Positions 54,544 through 62,199 of a stretch of 64,000 nt of DNA are shown one piece after another. Position 1 is the first letter of the stretch, and each line of letters starts with the position of its first letter. This DNA is from Anaerotignum neopropionicum. Its GTDB lineage: Bacteria > Bacillota > Clostridia > Lachnospirales > Anaerotignaceae. The stretch spans positions 1-64,000 of the forward strand of contig NZ_LRVM01000001.1 of the NCBI RefSeq assembly GCF_001571775.1, read 5' to 3'. The notes beneath the pieces were generated by a model that ran no database searches, was not told the DNA's origin, and saw only the letters and a list, made by a program, of their open reading frames with translations. The position numbers and the translations under genes are program-made.

Positions 54544-54909
54544 ATGAAAAAAAGCGGATTCATTGCAGTGGTAGCATTTATGATGCTTGCCTTTGGCGGC
54601 TGTGGCACCTCTGCCAATAACCTTGGCGCTACAAGGGATGACCTAGGCTTTGACTATGACTACGCGAATTACGGGTATGACACAGACGGTACCGCCTACT
54701 CTAACGGTTATAACGCAGGAACCTATACCGGCAGTGGTGCGGCATATTGGGATGGCTATGGCATCAATAGCGGCAGACCCATAACAACAGGGGATACTTT
54801 AGGAAATCCTTACGGCAATGATGTAAACAGCCTTACTAACATGAGCAGAGATGTTGGAATCGGCGTGAGAAACGGCCTTAACAACACCACGGCAACAGTT
54901 GCGGGCTAA
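54544..54909 (+). CDS. small Gly/Asn/Tyr-rich lipoprotein
   Basis: A 121-residue protein: signal peptide MKKSGFIAVVAFMMLAFGG followed by C20 in a lipobox (FGGC), then a mature part of about 100 residues that is rich in Gly, Asn, Tyr, Asp and Thr with no hydrophobic core, for example DYANYGYDTDGTAYS. It is probably extended on the cell or spore surface. Some YhcN-type spore lipoproteins have similar short low-complexity starts, but no family was recognised. AAGGAGG site and a terminator behind support expression as a single gene. Confidence 0.78.
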   Translation: MKKSGFIAVVAFMMLAFGGCGTSANNLGATRDDLGFDYDYANYGYDTDGTAYSNGYNAGTYTGSGAAYWDGYGINSGRPITTGDTLGNPYGNDVNSLTNMSRDVGIGVRNGLNNTTATVAG

Positions 54910-54913
54910 TGAA

Positions 54914-54945
54914 AACGGCATCGAAAGATTTTCTTTCGATGCCAT
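54914..54945 (+). terminator. hairpin after the lipoprotein gene
   Basis: GGCATCGAAAG and CTTTCGATGCC form a perfect 11-bp stem with a 4-nt loop (54917-54942). There is no T-run, so termination may be weak or need Rho. Confidence 0.6.
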
Positions 54946-54999
54946 ACATATTCTAGGTATATTTCACCATACTAGGAAAAGAAAGGTGGTGAACTTTCG

Positions 55000-55353
55000 G
55001 TGCAAAAAAAAGGAAAACAGATAACCATCGGTCTGATTACAGGCTTTGCCAATGGTCTTTTTGGTTCCGGCGGCGGAACCATTGTTGTGCCATCTATGGA
55101 GCGATTTCTTGATGTGGAGGAGCATAAGGCCCATGCAACTGCAATTGCCATTATTTTGCCCTTATCCTTGCTGTCCTTGGCCATTTATTGCTGGAAAACC
55201 GACGTTCAATGGAGTACGGCCCTTTGGGCATCAGCCGGCGGTATTTTGGGCGGCATTGTTGGTGCAAAGCTGTTGAACAAAATTAGCGGCATCTGGTTAC
55301 ACCGAATTTTCGGGCTGTTTATGATTGCGGCTGCAGTGAGGATGGTTTTATGA
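55000..55353 (+). CDS. TSUP family transporter, N-terminal half
   Basis: A 117-residue membrane protein with four hydrophobic segments and the TauE/SafE family (PF01925) motif GLFGSGGGTIVVPSM. Family members are normally about 240-260 residues with eight helices in two halves; this is only the first half. The second half follows as a separate gene overlapping by 4 nt (ATGA). GTG start with AGGTGG upstream. Substrates in the family are sulfite, sulfonates or related anions; here unknown. Confidence 0.85.
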   Translation: MQKKGKQITIGLITGFANGLFGSGGGTIVVPSMERFLDVEEHKAHATAIAIILPLSLLSLAIYCWKTDVQWSTALWASAGGILGGIVGAKLLNKISGIWLHRIFGLFMIAAAVRMVL

Positions 55354-55718
55354 TTTGGATTGTGGTAATTGGTTTTTTTTCCGGAATTATCAGTGGTATG
55401 GGAATCGGCGGAGGAACAATACTGATTCCGGCGCTCATTATAATTCTGGGATTAGATCAGCACCAAGCCCAAGGGGTCAATTTAATTTATTTTATCCCCA
55501 CCGCAGTGGTCGCTTTAATCACCCATACGAAAAATAAAAATGTTTTGTGGCAAAGCGCAAAGCCTCTGGCTTTTTTCGGCCTTGCCGGCGCTGCTGCAGG
55601 CTCATTTTTGGCTGTTTCCCTAGAACCTGATTTACTGCGCAAAATATTTGGTGGTTTTCTGTTTTTAATGGGTCTAAGTGAAGTATTTAAAAAGAAAAAA
55701 CAAGAGAGGAAGCGATAA
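55350..55718 (+). CDS. TSUP family transporter, C-terminal half
   Basis: A 122-residue membrane protein, again four helices, with IISGMGIGGGTILIPAL and QAQGVNLIYFIPTAVVAL, typical of TauE/SafE proteins. Its ATG overlaps the stop of the first half as ATGA, so the two are probably made in equal amounts and associate. The C-terminal tail is basic (KKKKQERKR). Both parts contain the family's G-x-G-G-G motif, consistent with an ancestral duplicated fold split between two genes. Confidence 0.85.
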   Translation: MIWIVVIGFFSGIISGMGIGGGTILIPALIIILGLDQHQAQGVNLIYFIPTAVVALITHTKNKNVLWQSAKPLAFFGLAGAAAGSFLAVSLEPDLLRKIFGGFLFLMGLSEVFKKKKQERKR

Positions 55719-55719
55719 T

Positions 55720-55890
55720 ATGAACACAGACGAATTTTCCAAATTAAAGCTAAAATTTATACAGGCAAATTTAAACGAAAAAATTGCGATCTACACACAA
55801 ACCCCGGGGTTGACAAATCCACAGTATAAAGAATTGCTTCAAAATTATCCCTACGATCAGCTGTCTAAGCTGGAAGCAGCACTTCAGTAA
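55720..55890 (+). CDS. small hypothetical protein
   Basis: A 56-residue soluble, helical-looking protein starting MNTDEFSKLKLKFIQANLNEKI. A GAGAGGAAG site precedes the ATG, which follows the TSUP stop by one base, and a terminator follows the gene. Co-transcription with the TSUP pair is likely. No known family was recognised. Confidence 0.7.
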   Translation: MNTDEFSKLKLKFIQANLNEKIAIYTQTPGLTNPQYKELLQNYPYDQLSKLEAALQ

Positions 55891-55895
55891 TCACA

Positions 55896-55926
55896 ACAGC
55901 ACCCTCCAATAGGGGTGCTGTTTATT
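55896..55926 (+). terminator. intrinsic terminator of the TSUP operon
   Basis: AGCACCC and GGGTGCT arms around a 7-nt loop, followed by GTTTATT. Confidence 0.75.
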
Positions 55927-55995
55927 GCATATTTTCTTTTTTGGTTTGTTCTGCTATAATAATGCTAAGAAATGGTAGAAAAGGTGGCGAAGGCG

Positions 55996-56322
55996 ATGAA
56001 AATGGCACAAGAATTATTTGTAGCGGAAAATGTCAGCGATTTGGAAACGATTGTATATGCCTTAAAGCGAAATATTCCTATGCCCCGCCTTTATTGTGTC
56101 ATTTTTATTTATGAAAAAAATCGGTATGAATTGATTTCTTCATGGCAATTATGTAGAGGACGTTTCCACCCCAAAGAAGGTGTAATCGTAGGCGTTGCAA
56201 ACGGTAAACGAATGGCCTACGGGCTTATGGCTTTCATCATAGAAGAAGCCGTAAAAGAACAAAAAGATTTATTAAATCCAAGCACATGGATAGAAGGGAT
56301 CATGGATGACATTAGTGTATAA
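55996..56322 (+). CDS. conserved hypothetical protein
   Basis: A 108-residue soluble protein. It has an alternating hydrophobic stretch (RLYCVIFIYEKNRYELI) that suggests a small alpha/beta fold. The ATG at 55996 follows AAGGTGG; an in-frame ATG 24 bases earlier is close behind a TATAAT-like element (55957-55962) and less likely. The next gene starts 17 nt before this one ends, so they are translationally linked. Family not recognised. Confidence 0.7.
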   Translation: MKMAQELFVAENVSDLETIVYALKRNIPMPRLYCVIFIYEKNRYELISSWQLCRGRFHPKEGVIVGVANGKRMAYGLMAFIIEEAVKEQKDLLNPSTWIEGIMDDISV

Positions 56323-56989
56323 AGGGCTGGGCGTTCTTGCCGGGCTTGCACTTATGATTGTTTTATTATTTAGTTCTGTGGAATTTGTGATATACCACAT
56401 GGACGGATACTTTGAGAACGAGTATAATAAATACCAAGTAACACAAGCAATTGATATAGAAATGGATGATTTGCTTTTGGTCACAGAGAAAATGATGGAT
56501 TATTTAAAGGGCTCTCGAGATAATTTGATAATCTATACAAAAATCGGTAATCAAGAGCGAGAATTTTTTAATACTAAAGAAAAAAAACATATGGCAGATG
56601 TGCAAAAATTATTTATTGCCGCCCAAAGTCTGCGTTTGAAGGCGCTATTGTTTGCCGTATTTGTCATGGGAATTTTGCTGTTTTTAAAAAAAGGCAGCGC
56701 TCTCTTTTATGGAATTCAATGGAGTATCGCCGTTTTTTTTGCGGGAACTGGGCTTTTGGTGGTGCTCGTACTTTTTAATTTCAATCATTATTTTACCTTG
56801 TTTCATAAAATTTTTTTCAACAATAATGATTGGATTTTAAATAACAAAACAGATTTATTAATCAACATTGTCCCGGAAGGTTTTTTTCGGGATACAGCCT
56901 TTTGGATTACAGGGGTTTTTGGGACAAGTGCTTTGATTGTCTGGGGCATATCTTGGTTTTTGGCAAAGGGAATAAAGACAGGGGAATGA
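56306..56989 (+). CDS. DUF1461 (TIGR01906 type) integral membrane protein
   Basis: A 227-residue membrane protein. It has an N-terminal helix, a short outside region, three further helices, and the family motif FNHYFTLFHKIFFNNNDWILN with PEGFF. The family is of unknown function and is widespread in Firmicutes. It overlaps the preceding gene by 17 nt and ends one base before the DUF2953 gene, so it lies in one operon with the sporulation pair. Confidence 0.88.
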   Translation: MTLVYKGLGVLAGLALMIVLLFSSVEFVIYHMDGYFENEYNKYQVTQAIDIEMDDLLLVTEKMMDYLKGSRDNLIIYTKIGNQEREFFNTKEKKHMADVQKLFIAAQSLRLKALLFAVFVMGILLFLKKGSALFYGIQWSIAVFFAGTGLLVVLVLFNFNHYFTLFHKIFFNNNDWILNNKTDLLINIVPEGFFRDTAFWITGVFGTSALIVWGISWFLAKGIKTGE

Positions 56990-56990
56990 T

Positions 56991-57995
56991 ATGTTAAGCA
57001 TACTATTGGCTGTGTTAAAGTTCATAGGGATTTTGTTGTTGAGCATTCTTGTGCTGTTGATTTTCATCATTACAGTCGTTCTCATCAGCCCTTTGAAATA
57101 TCGCCTTGCGGGGGAAAAAAAAGAAGCGCTTCAAGGCGACTTTTCCCTGCATTGGCTCTTTGGCACCATTCGAATCCATGGAAAATATATCCACGGAATC
57201 GAACCGGAAATCACGGTAAAAATACTGTGGTTCACTCTTTTAGGCAATAAAAAGAAAAAACGGCGCAAAAAAAAGAAATCAAGACCAAGCCAACAGCCAA
57301 TCAGTGCACAAAGCCCTGTGGTTGTCAGAGAAAAAGTGCCTTCCTCAGACAAACAGCCCTCAGGGGGCATTTATATGGCCGAATCAACACCGGCAAAAAC
57401 AGAAGCAGAAAAACAATCGGAAAATGTACCTTTGCAAGAAGCCCTCCCCCCCCAAAGGGAAACGGACGCAGAGCCTTTGCCGCCAACGCCAAAAGTGCGG
57501 CGTGTGAAGCTTTCTGAAATTGAAGAAAAGCCCATAGAAATTCACAAGGAAACGGAAAATGAAGATTTCTTTACAGGAGAAAAAAATGAGAATTCCCATT
57601 TCTTCTCAAAAGCAGACAAGCTCCGGCATTACCTAAACAAATTTCAGGAAATTGAGGGCAAGCGGGAAATATTCCAAGCTGCAAAAAAACTGTTAAAACG
57701 CCTAATCAAAGGTATTTTGCCCCATGAGCTGATGCTAAAGGCCACATTGGGCTTGGGTGAGCCCCATCTCACCGGATATCTCATGGGACTGGTAGGCGTT
57801 TTGACAGCAAAATTCGGTAGAAATATTCAAGTAAAGGCAGATTTTACCCGTCTTGTGGCGGAGGATATAGAAGTACGCATAAAAGGAAAGCTGGTGCCGG
57901 GGTATTTTTTATATAGCCTTTTGGCATTTGCTTGGACAAAGCCCGTGCGAAGAATTTTAATTAAACTTTGGAAAGGAAGAAAGCAGAATGGGTAA
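56991..57995 (+). CDS. DUF2953 domain protein (YtfI-like)
   Basis: A 334-residue protein: one N-terminal membrane helix (about residues 8-34), a conserved N part with SLHWLFGTIRIHGKY, a long Lys/Glu/Pro-rich disordered insert (about residues 85-210), and the DUF2953 core LGLGEPHLTGYLMGL-VGVLTAKFG. YtfI and YtfJ are neighbours in Bacillus, as here, where the ytfJ gene overlaps by 8 nt. The insert contains an eight-C run (57446-57453) in a low-complexity coding stretch. Confidence 0.88.
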   Translation: MLSILLAVLKFIGILLLSILVLLIFIITVVLISPLKYRLAGEKKEALQGDFSLHWLFGTIRIHGKYIHGIEPEITVKILWFTLLGNKKKKRRKKKKSRPSQQPISAQSPVVVREKVPSSDKQPSGGIYMAESTPAKTEAEKQSENVPLQEALPPQRETDAEPLPPTPKVRRVKLSEIEEKPIEIHKETENEDFFTGEKNENSHFFSKADKLRHYLNKFQEIEGKREIFQAAKKLLKRLIKGILPHELMLKATLGLGEPHLTGYLMGLVGVLTAKFGRNIQVKADFTRLVAEDIEVRIKGKLVPGYFLYSLLAFAWTKPVRRILIKLWKGRKQNG

Positions 57996-58401
57996 AGATT
58001 TCAAGGAATCGGTGGATGTGCTTTTCAATAAGGTGGAGGATTTGGTTTCCACAAAAACCGTAGTTGGCGAGGCTATTGTGATTGGGGATTTAACCCTGCT
58101 GCCTCTCATTGAAGTGGCCGTTGGCGCCGGCGCCGGGGCAAAGGAAAATATAAACGCTGCAGGCGGTGTTGGGGCAAAAATTACGCCCTCTGCCGTACTG
58201 GTAATCCATAACGGAAGCGTTCAAACCATTAATATTAAAAATCAGGACGCTGTCAGCAAATTAATTGACATGGCACCCGGTGTTGTAAGCAAGCTGAATT
58301 TTGGTGCAATTTTTGGCGATAGAGATAAAAAAGAACCTCAGGAAGACGATACCCCCGTTAAATTTGAAGAAGAGGTAATCATTGAAGAGTTCGAAAAATA
58401 A
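57988..58401 (+). CDS. ytfJ: GerW family sporulation protein YtfJ
   Basis: A 137-residue protein of the GerW/YtfJ family. It has the family core VGEAIVIGDLTLLPLIEVAVGAGAGA and the AGGVGAKITPSAVLVIHNG strand, then an acidic tail. YtfJ is made in sporulating cells and is needed for normal spore germination in Bacillus. Its start overlaps the end of the DUF2953 gene, with GGAAGG as site. Confidence 0.94.
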   Translation: MGKDFKESVDVLFNKVEDLVSTKTVVGEAIVIGDLTLLPLIEVAVGAGAGAKENINAAGGVGAKITPSAVLVIHNGSVQTINIKNQDAVSKLIDMAPGVVSKLNFGAIFGDRDKKEPQEDDTPVKFEEEVIIEEFEK

Positions 58402-58439
58402 GCTTTTGCAGCAAATTGATTTGAAGGGAGATGGTTCCT

Positions 58440-59642
58440 GTGGAGCTTCTCATTGAGTTTTACGATAAGGATGTATTAAAAAACATTGTGGCACCCTTGG
58501 CACTGCGGCCGAAAAAAATAATCTATTTTTATGACAGCGGCATGCAGGATATGCTGGTTTTTGCTTCTTTAAAAAAGTGCCTGGAGCGTAATATTCCAGG
58601 AATTCAGCTAGAGCATTATCCCATTAATATTTTATCCGTTGATAAAATATTCCGTCAAATTACAAGGGTTGTAGATCGCCATGGGATTGAAGAATGCGCT
58701 TTGGATTTAACGGGCGGCAGCGAATTGATGCTCCTTGCGGGATATAAGGCGGGAACCAAATTAAATATTCCCCTTTTGCATACAGACCTGGTAAATAAGT
58801 GCATCACAAACCTTGCGGACGACAGCTTAGTGGCAAAAACTGGAGCCTTAACCCTGGAGGACTTTGTGGATGCAAAGGGCGCCTGCTTCATGGGCGAATC
58901 TCATCGTCCCCCCTCTCAGGAGCGATTTGCCGCCATTCAAGAAATGGCACGTTTTTTGTTTCAGCGTCTTTTTCAATGGAAATTTACTTGCAGCTTCATA
59001 CAAACCGTCGTGGCAAGAACCTTGCCCCATGAGCTGTTTATGGAGAGCAAATGGAATATACATATGAAAAATGGCAAGGCTGTTTATCCCGATAGAGAAA
59101 TTTTGGAAAAATTTCAAGAGCTGGGCTTTATGCAAGACTTGTATATAAAAGAAGGTAAGCAGGTTCAATTTTCCTTTTCCACCATTGAGGATAGACAATA
59201 CTGCATCAGCTTTGGTGTTTGGCTGGAGCTTTATGTGTATATTGCTGCCGCTCAATCGGGGGAGTTTAATGATGTAAAACTAGGAACCATGATTGATTGG
59301 AACGCCTATGATAACATCACCGTGGCAGGGAATGAAATTGATGTCATTCTGATGGATGAATCCTTGCCTGTGTTTATTTCCTGTAAATTACGAGAGGCGG
59401 ATACTGCGGCGTTAAATGAACTTTTGATTGCAAAAAAACGTTTGGGCGGATGGTTTTCAAAAGGCATTATTGTAACCTATAGTAAGGAAAAGAAAATTCA
59501 TATAGGAACCTATAAGCGCGCCCAAGAGCTGGGCTTGGAGCTTTTAGATGCAACAGACATCATGGCGGAGGATTTTGACCAGCGCTTGGTACGGGCAATT
59601 CGAGAGCATGATCTGATCAGCTTAAAATGGAAAAAGATTTAA
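58440..59642 (+). CDS. Card1/Can2-like CARF domain nuclease (DUF1887 family)
   Basis: A 400-residue protein. Residues about 1-140 form a CARF-like Rossmann fold with D89-LTGGSEL-96, the ligand-binding loop of cyclic-oligoadenylate sensors. A middle winged-helix-like linker follows. The C-terminal PD-(D/E)xK nuclease has E299 and D301 in NEIDVIL and K316 in FISCK. Card1 and Can2 are type III CRISPR ancillary nucleases activated by cyclic tetra-adenylate. No cas gene, cyclase or CRISPR array is in the window. The GTG at 58440 has AGGGAG 9 nt before; an ATG three codons earlier abuts that site. It follows ytfJ after 38 nt. Confidence 0.85.
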   Translation: MELLIEFYDKDVLKNIVAPLALRPKKIIYFYDSGMQDMLVFASLKKCLERNIPGIQLEHYPINILSVDKIFRQITRVVDRHGIEECALDLTGGSELMLLAGYKAGTKLNIPLLHTDLVNKCITNLADDSLVAKTGALTLEDFVDAKGACFMGESHRPPSQERFAAIQEMARFLFQRLFQWKFTCSFIQTVVARTLPHELFMESKWNIHMKNGKAVYPDREILEKFQELGFMQDLYIKEGKQVQFSFSTIEDRQYCISFGVWLELYVYIAAAQSGEFNDVKLGTMIDWNAYDNITVAGNEIDVILMDESLPVFISCKLREADTAALNELLIAKKRLGGWFSKGIIVTYSKEKKIHIGTYKRAQELGLELLDATDIMAEDFDQRLVRAIREHDLISLKWKKI

Positions 59643-59660
59643 TATGCAAGGAGGTAGAAA

Positions 59661-60263
59661 ATGGCGAAAAAGAACAGCCGCAATACGAAAAGCAAAATCA
59701 TTTCCGCAGCATGGAAGCTTTTTTACGAACAGGGTTATGATGCCACCACCATTGAAGAAATCGTGGAGGAATCCGGCACCTCAAAAGGCTCTTTTTACCA
59801 TTATTTCGGCGGAAAGGATGCCCTTTTTGGCACACTTTCAGAACTGTTTGATGAAAAATATCAAGAATTAATTCCTCAGCTTGATGGGGAAATGGACAGC
59901 TTTGATAAGCTCATGTTTTTAAATCAAGAGCTGTTTCGTATGATTGATAACAGCGTTTCCATGGATTTACTAGCAAGACTGTATTCTTCCCAGCTTATTA
60001 CAAGCGGACAAAAACATCTATTGGACCATAACCGCGTTTATTATAAAATATTGCGTCAAATTACAGCCGAGGGTCAGCAAAAGGGTGACCTGCGTTCCGA
60101 TGTTTCGGTGAATGAATTCGTAAAAGCCTACGCCTTGTGCGAACGGGCGTTAATTTATGACTGGTGTATCTGTAATGGGGAGTATTCCCTTTGCCAATAT
60201 GCCAAGCAAATGATGCCCCTTTTTTTGGCAGGATTTCGGGCAAAAGCGACCCGTTGCCATTAA
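59661..60263 (+). CDS. TetR family transcriptional regulator
   Basis: A 200-residue regulator. The N-terminal helix-turn-helix is complete (IISAAWKLFYEQGYDATTIEEI, then SGTSKGSFYHYFGGKDALF). The C-terminal ligand domain is unassigned. It starts 18 nt after the nuclease gene with AAGGAGG, so it may share its transcript. The neighbour downstream, putP, is a possible target, as is its own operon. Confidence 0.93.
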   Translation: MAKKNSRNTKSKIISAAWKLFYEQGYDATTIEEIVEESGTSKGSFYHYFGGKDALFGTLSELFDEKYQELIPQLDGEMDSFDKLMFLNQELFRMIDNSVSMDLLARLYSSQLITSGQKHLLDHNRVYYKILRQITAEGQQKGDLRSDVSVNEFVKAYALCERALIYDWCICNGEYSLCQYAKQMMPLFLAGFRAKATRCH

Positions 60264-60431
60264 TTATATTTTGGGAAATAATAAAAATATAAATTTTCGT
60301 CTAGTCAAAAACCTTTTAATACAAAGACTTTTTGGCTATTTTTTAGTTTTTAGTATAATATAAATTCTATACTTTATTCTGTATTTTAGTCTTAAAAATA
60401 TTATGTTATAATCCTTTACATTAAATTAATT

Positions 60432-60547
60432 AGAGTGTTTCTGAAAACTTATTTTTCAGATTACTGTGCTGATTTTCTTCTTTAAAGGAACAAAAGCACA
60501 GCCTACCGTCAATTTTTGAAAAAATCTGAAGTTTTCACAAAAACTCT
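60432..60547. repeat. palindromic MITE-like element before putP
   Basis: The ends, AGAGTGTTTCTGAAAACTT (60432-60450) and AAGTTTTCACAAAAACTCT (60529-60547), match as inverted repeats at 17 of 19 positions. A second inner pair, ACTGTGCT and AGCACAG, lies at 60463-60470 and 60496-60502. The whole folds as an imperfect long hairpin of about 116 bp. No coding capacity. It sits between the TetR gene and the putP ribosome binding site, so it is inside the putP leader. Confidence 0.7.
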
Positions 60548-60575
60548 ATCATCTTAAAAGAAGGGATATGAGAGT

Positions 60576-62120
60576 ATGTCATCAGCACAAGTATGTATTA
60601 TGCTTGCCATCGCCGTATATCTGTCGGTTATGGTGGCAATTGGAATTTACTGGTCAAAAAAGAATGAAAACGTGGGGGATTTTTATTTAGGAGGAAGAAA
60701 ACTGGGCCCCTTTGTAACAGCAATGAGCGCTGAAGCTTCCGATATGAGCAGCTGGCTTCTTATGGGATTACCTGGTGTTGCATACCTTTGCGGCATTGCT
60801 GACCCAGCATGGACGGCCATCGGCTTGGCCATAGGTACTTATATTAACTGGCTTTTCGTGGCAAAGCGTATCCGTATTTACACCCATGAGGCACAAAACT
60901 CCATTACCCTGCCCGATTTCTTCTCCAGAAGATACAAGGATGATAAAAACATACTGATGTGCATCGGGGCAGTGGTAATTATCATTTTCTTTATCCCCTA
61001 CACAGCTTCGGGCTTTGCAGCTTGCGGCAAGCTATTTAGCAGCTTGTTCGGCGTAAGCTATCACTCGGCTATGATTATCAGCGCCATTGTAATTGTTGCT
61101 TATACAGCAACAGGCGGCTTCTCTGCTGCCAGCACCACTGACCTAATTCAGAGCATCGTTATGACAATTGCTTTATTTGTTGTTGTAATTTTTGGCATTA
61201 TTGTTGCGGGCGGCTTGGATACCGTAATGTCAAATGCAAGGGCATTACCCGGCTACTTAAGCCTGACTTCTATGTACAGTGCTTCTGCAAATTCTGCCAC
61301 TCCTTATGGCTTTTTAACCATCTGCTCCACGATGGCTTGGGGCTTAGGCTATTTTGGTATGCCCCATATCTTGCTGCGTTTTATGGCAATTGAGGATACC
61401 CAAAAGCTGACCCTTTCTCGCCGTATTGCAACGGTTTGGGTAGTAATTTCCATGACGGTAGCCATCTTTATCGGTGTTGTTGGCTATAGTGTTTCTAAGG
61501 TTGGTGCAGTCCCTGTTTTAGAGGGCTCTGCTTCCGAAACCATTATTGTTCAAATTGCAAACCTATTAAGTCAAAGCAATATTCTAACTGCGTTGATTGC
61601 AGGTGTTATTTTGGCTGGTATCTTGGCGGCAACCATGTCCACTGCTGATTCTCAGCTTTTGGCGGCATCCTCCAGTGTTTCCCATAACCTGCTGCAAACC
61701 TTCTTCGGCATTAAAATGTCCGAGAAAAAAGCTATGACTGTCGCAAGATGCTCCGTTGTTGTTATCTCGATTATTGCAGCCTTTATCGCAAGAGATCCCG
61801 CAAGCTCCGTCTTTGCCATTGTATCCTTTGCCTGGGCAGGCTTTGGCGCTGCCTTTGGCCCTGTTGTACTGACTGCATTGTTCTGGAGACGCTCTAACAA
61901 GCAAGGCGCTTTGGCAGGGATGGTTGCCGGCGGCGCAATGGTATTCCTTTGGAAATACTTCGTAAGACCCATGGGCGGCGCTTGGAATATTTATGAATTA
62001 CTTCCCGCATTTTTGGTTTCCTTTGCGGCGATTATCATTGTAAGCCTTATGACAAAAGCTCCTGAAAAAGAAGTCACCGATGTGTTTGATCGTGTAAAAA
62101 TGATGTGCACCGGCAAATAA
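60576..62120 (+). CDS. putP: sodium/proline symporter
   Basis: A 514-residue sodium:solute symporter with about thirteen helices. It shows FYLGGRKLGPFVTAMSAEASDMSSWLLMGLPG in the first helices, typical of PutP, and MSTADSQLLAASSSVSHN, the Na+-site segment. It imports proline with Na+, or a related solute. AAGGGATATG lies before the start as site (AAGAAGGG). A strong terminator follows. Confidence 0.95.
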   Translation: MSSAQVCIMLAIAVYLSVMVAIGIYWSKKNENVGDFYLGGRKLGPFVTAMSAEASDMSSWLLMGLPGVAYLCGIADPAWTAIGLAIGTYINWLFVAKRIRIYTHEAQNSITLPDFFSRRYKDDKNILMCIGAVVIIIFFIPYTASGFAACGKLFSSLFGVSYHSAMIISAIVIVAYTATGGFSAASTTDLIQSIVMTIALFVVVIFGIIVAGGLDTVMSNARALPGYLSLTSMYSASANSATPYGFLTICSTMAWGLGYFGMPHILLRFMAIEDTQKLTLSRRIATVWVVISMTVAIFIGVVGYSVSKVGAVPVLEGSASETIIVQIANLLSQSNILTALIAGVILAGILAATMSTADSQLLAASSSVSHNLLQTFFGIKMSEKKAMTVARCSVVVISIIAAFIARDPASSVFAIVSFAWAGFGAAFGPVVLTALFWRRSNKQGALAGMVAGGAMVFLWKYFVRPMGGAWNIYELLPAFLVSFAAIIIVSLMTKAPEKEVTDVFDRVKMMCTGK

Positions 62121-62141
62121 GAATTTCTAAGAAAACACTAC

Positions 62142-62180
62142 ATAAAAAAGCCATGATATTTTTTATCATGGCTTTTCATT
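62142..62180. terminator. bidirectional terminator between putP and pgm
   Basis: AAAAGCCATGATA and TATCATGGCTTTT arms form a 13-bp stem with A/T runs on both sides. Confidence 0.88.
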
Positions 62181-62199
62181 TTATAAAAATATTTTTACT

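Noticed and set aside
57446-57453. Run of eight C in the DUF2953 gene as a phase-variation tract
   Set aside because: It is in frame and in a variable linker; one sequence cannot show slippage.
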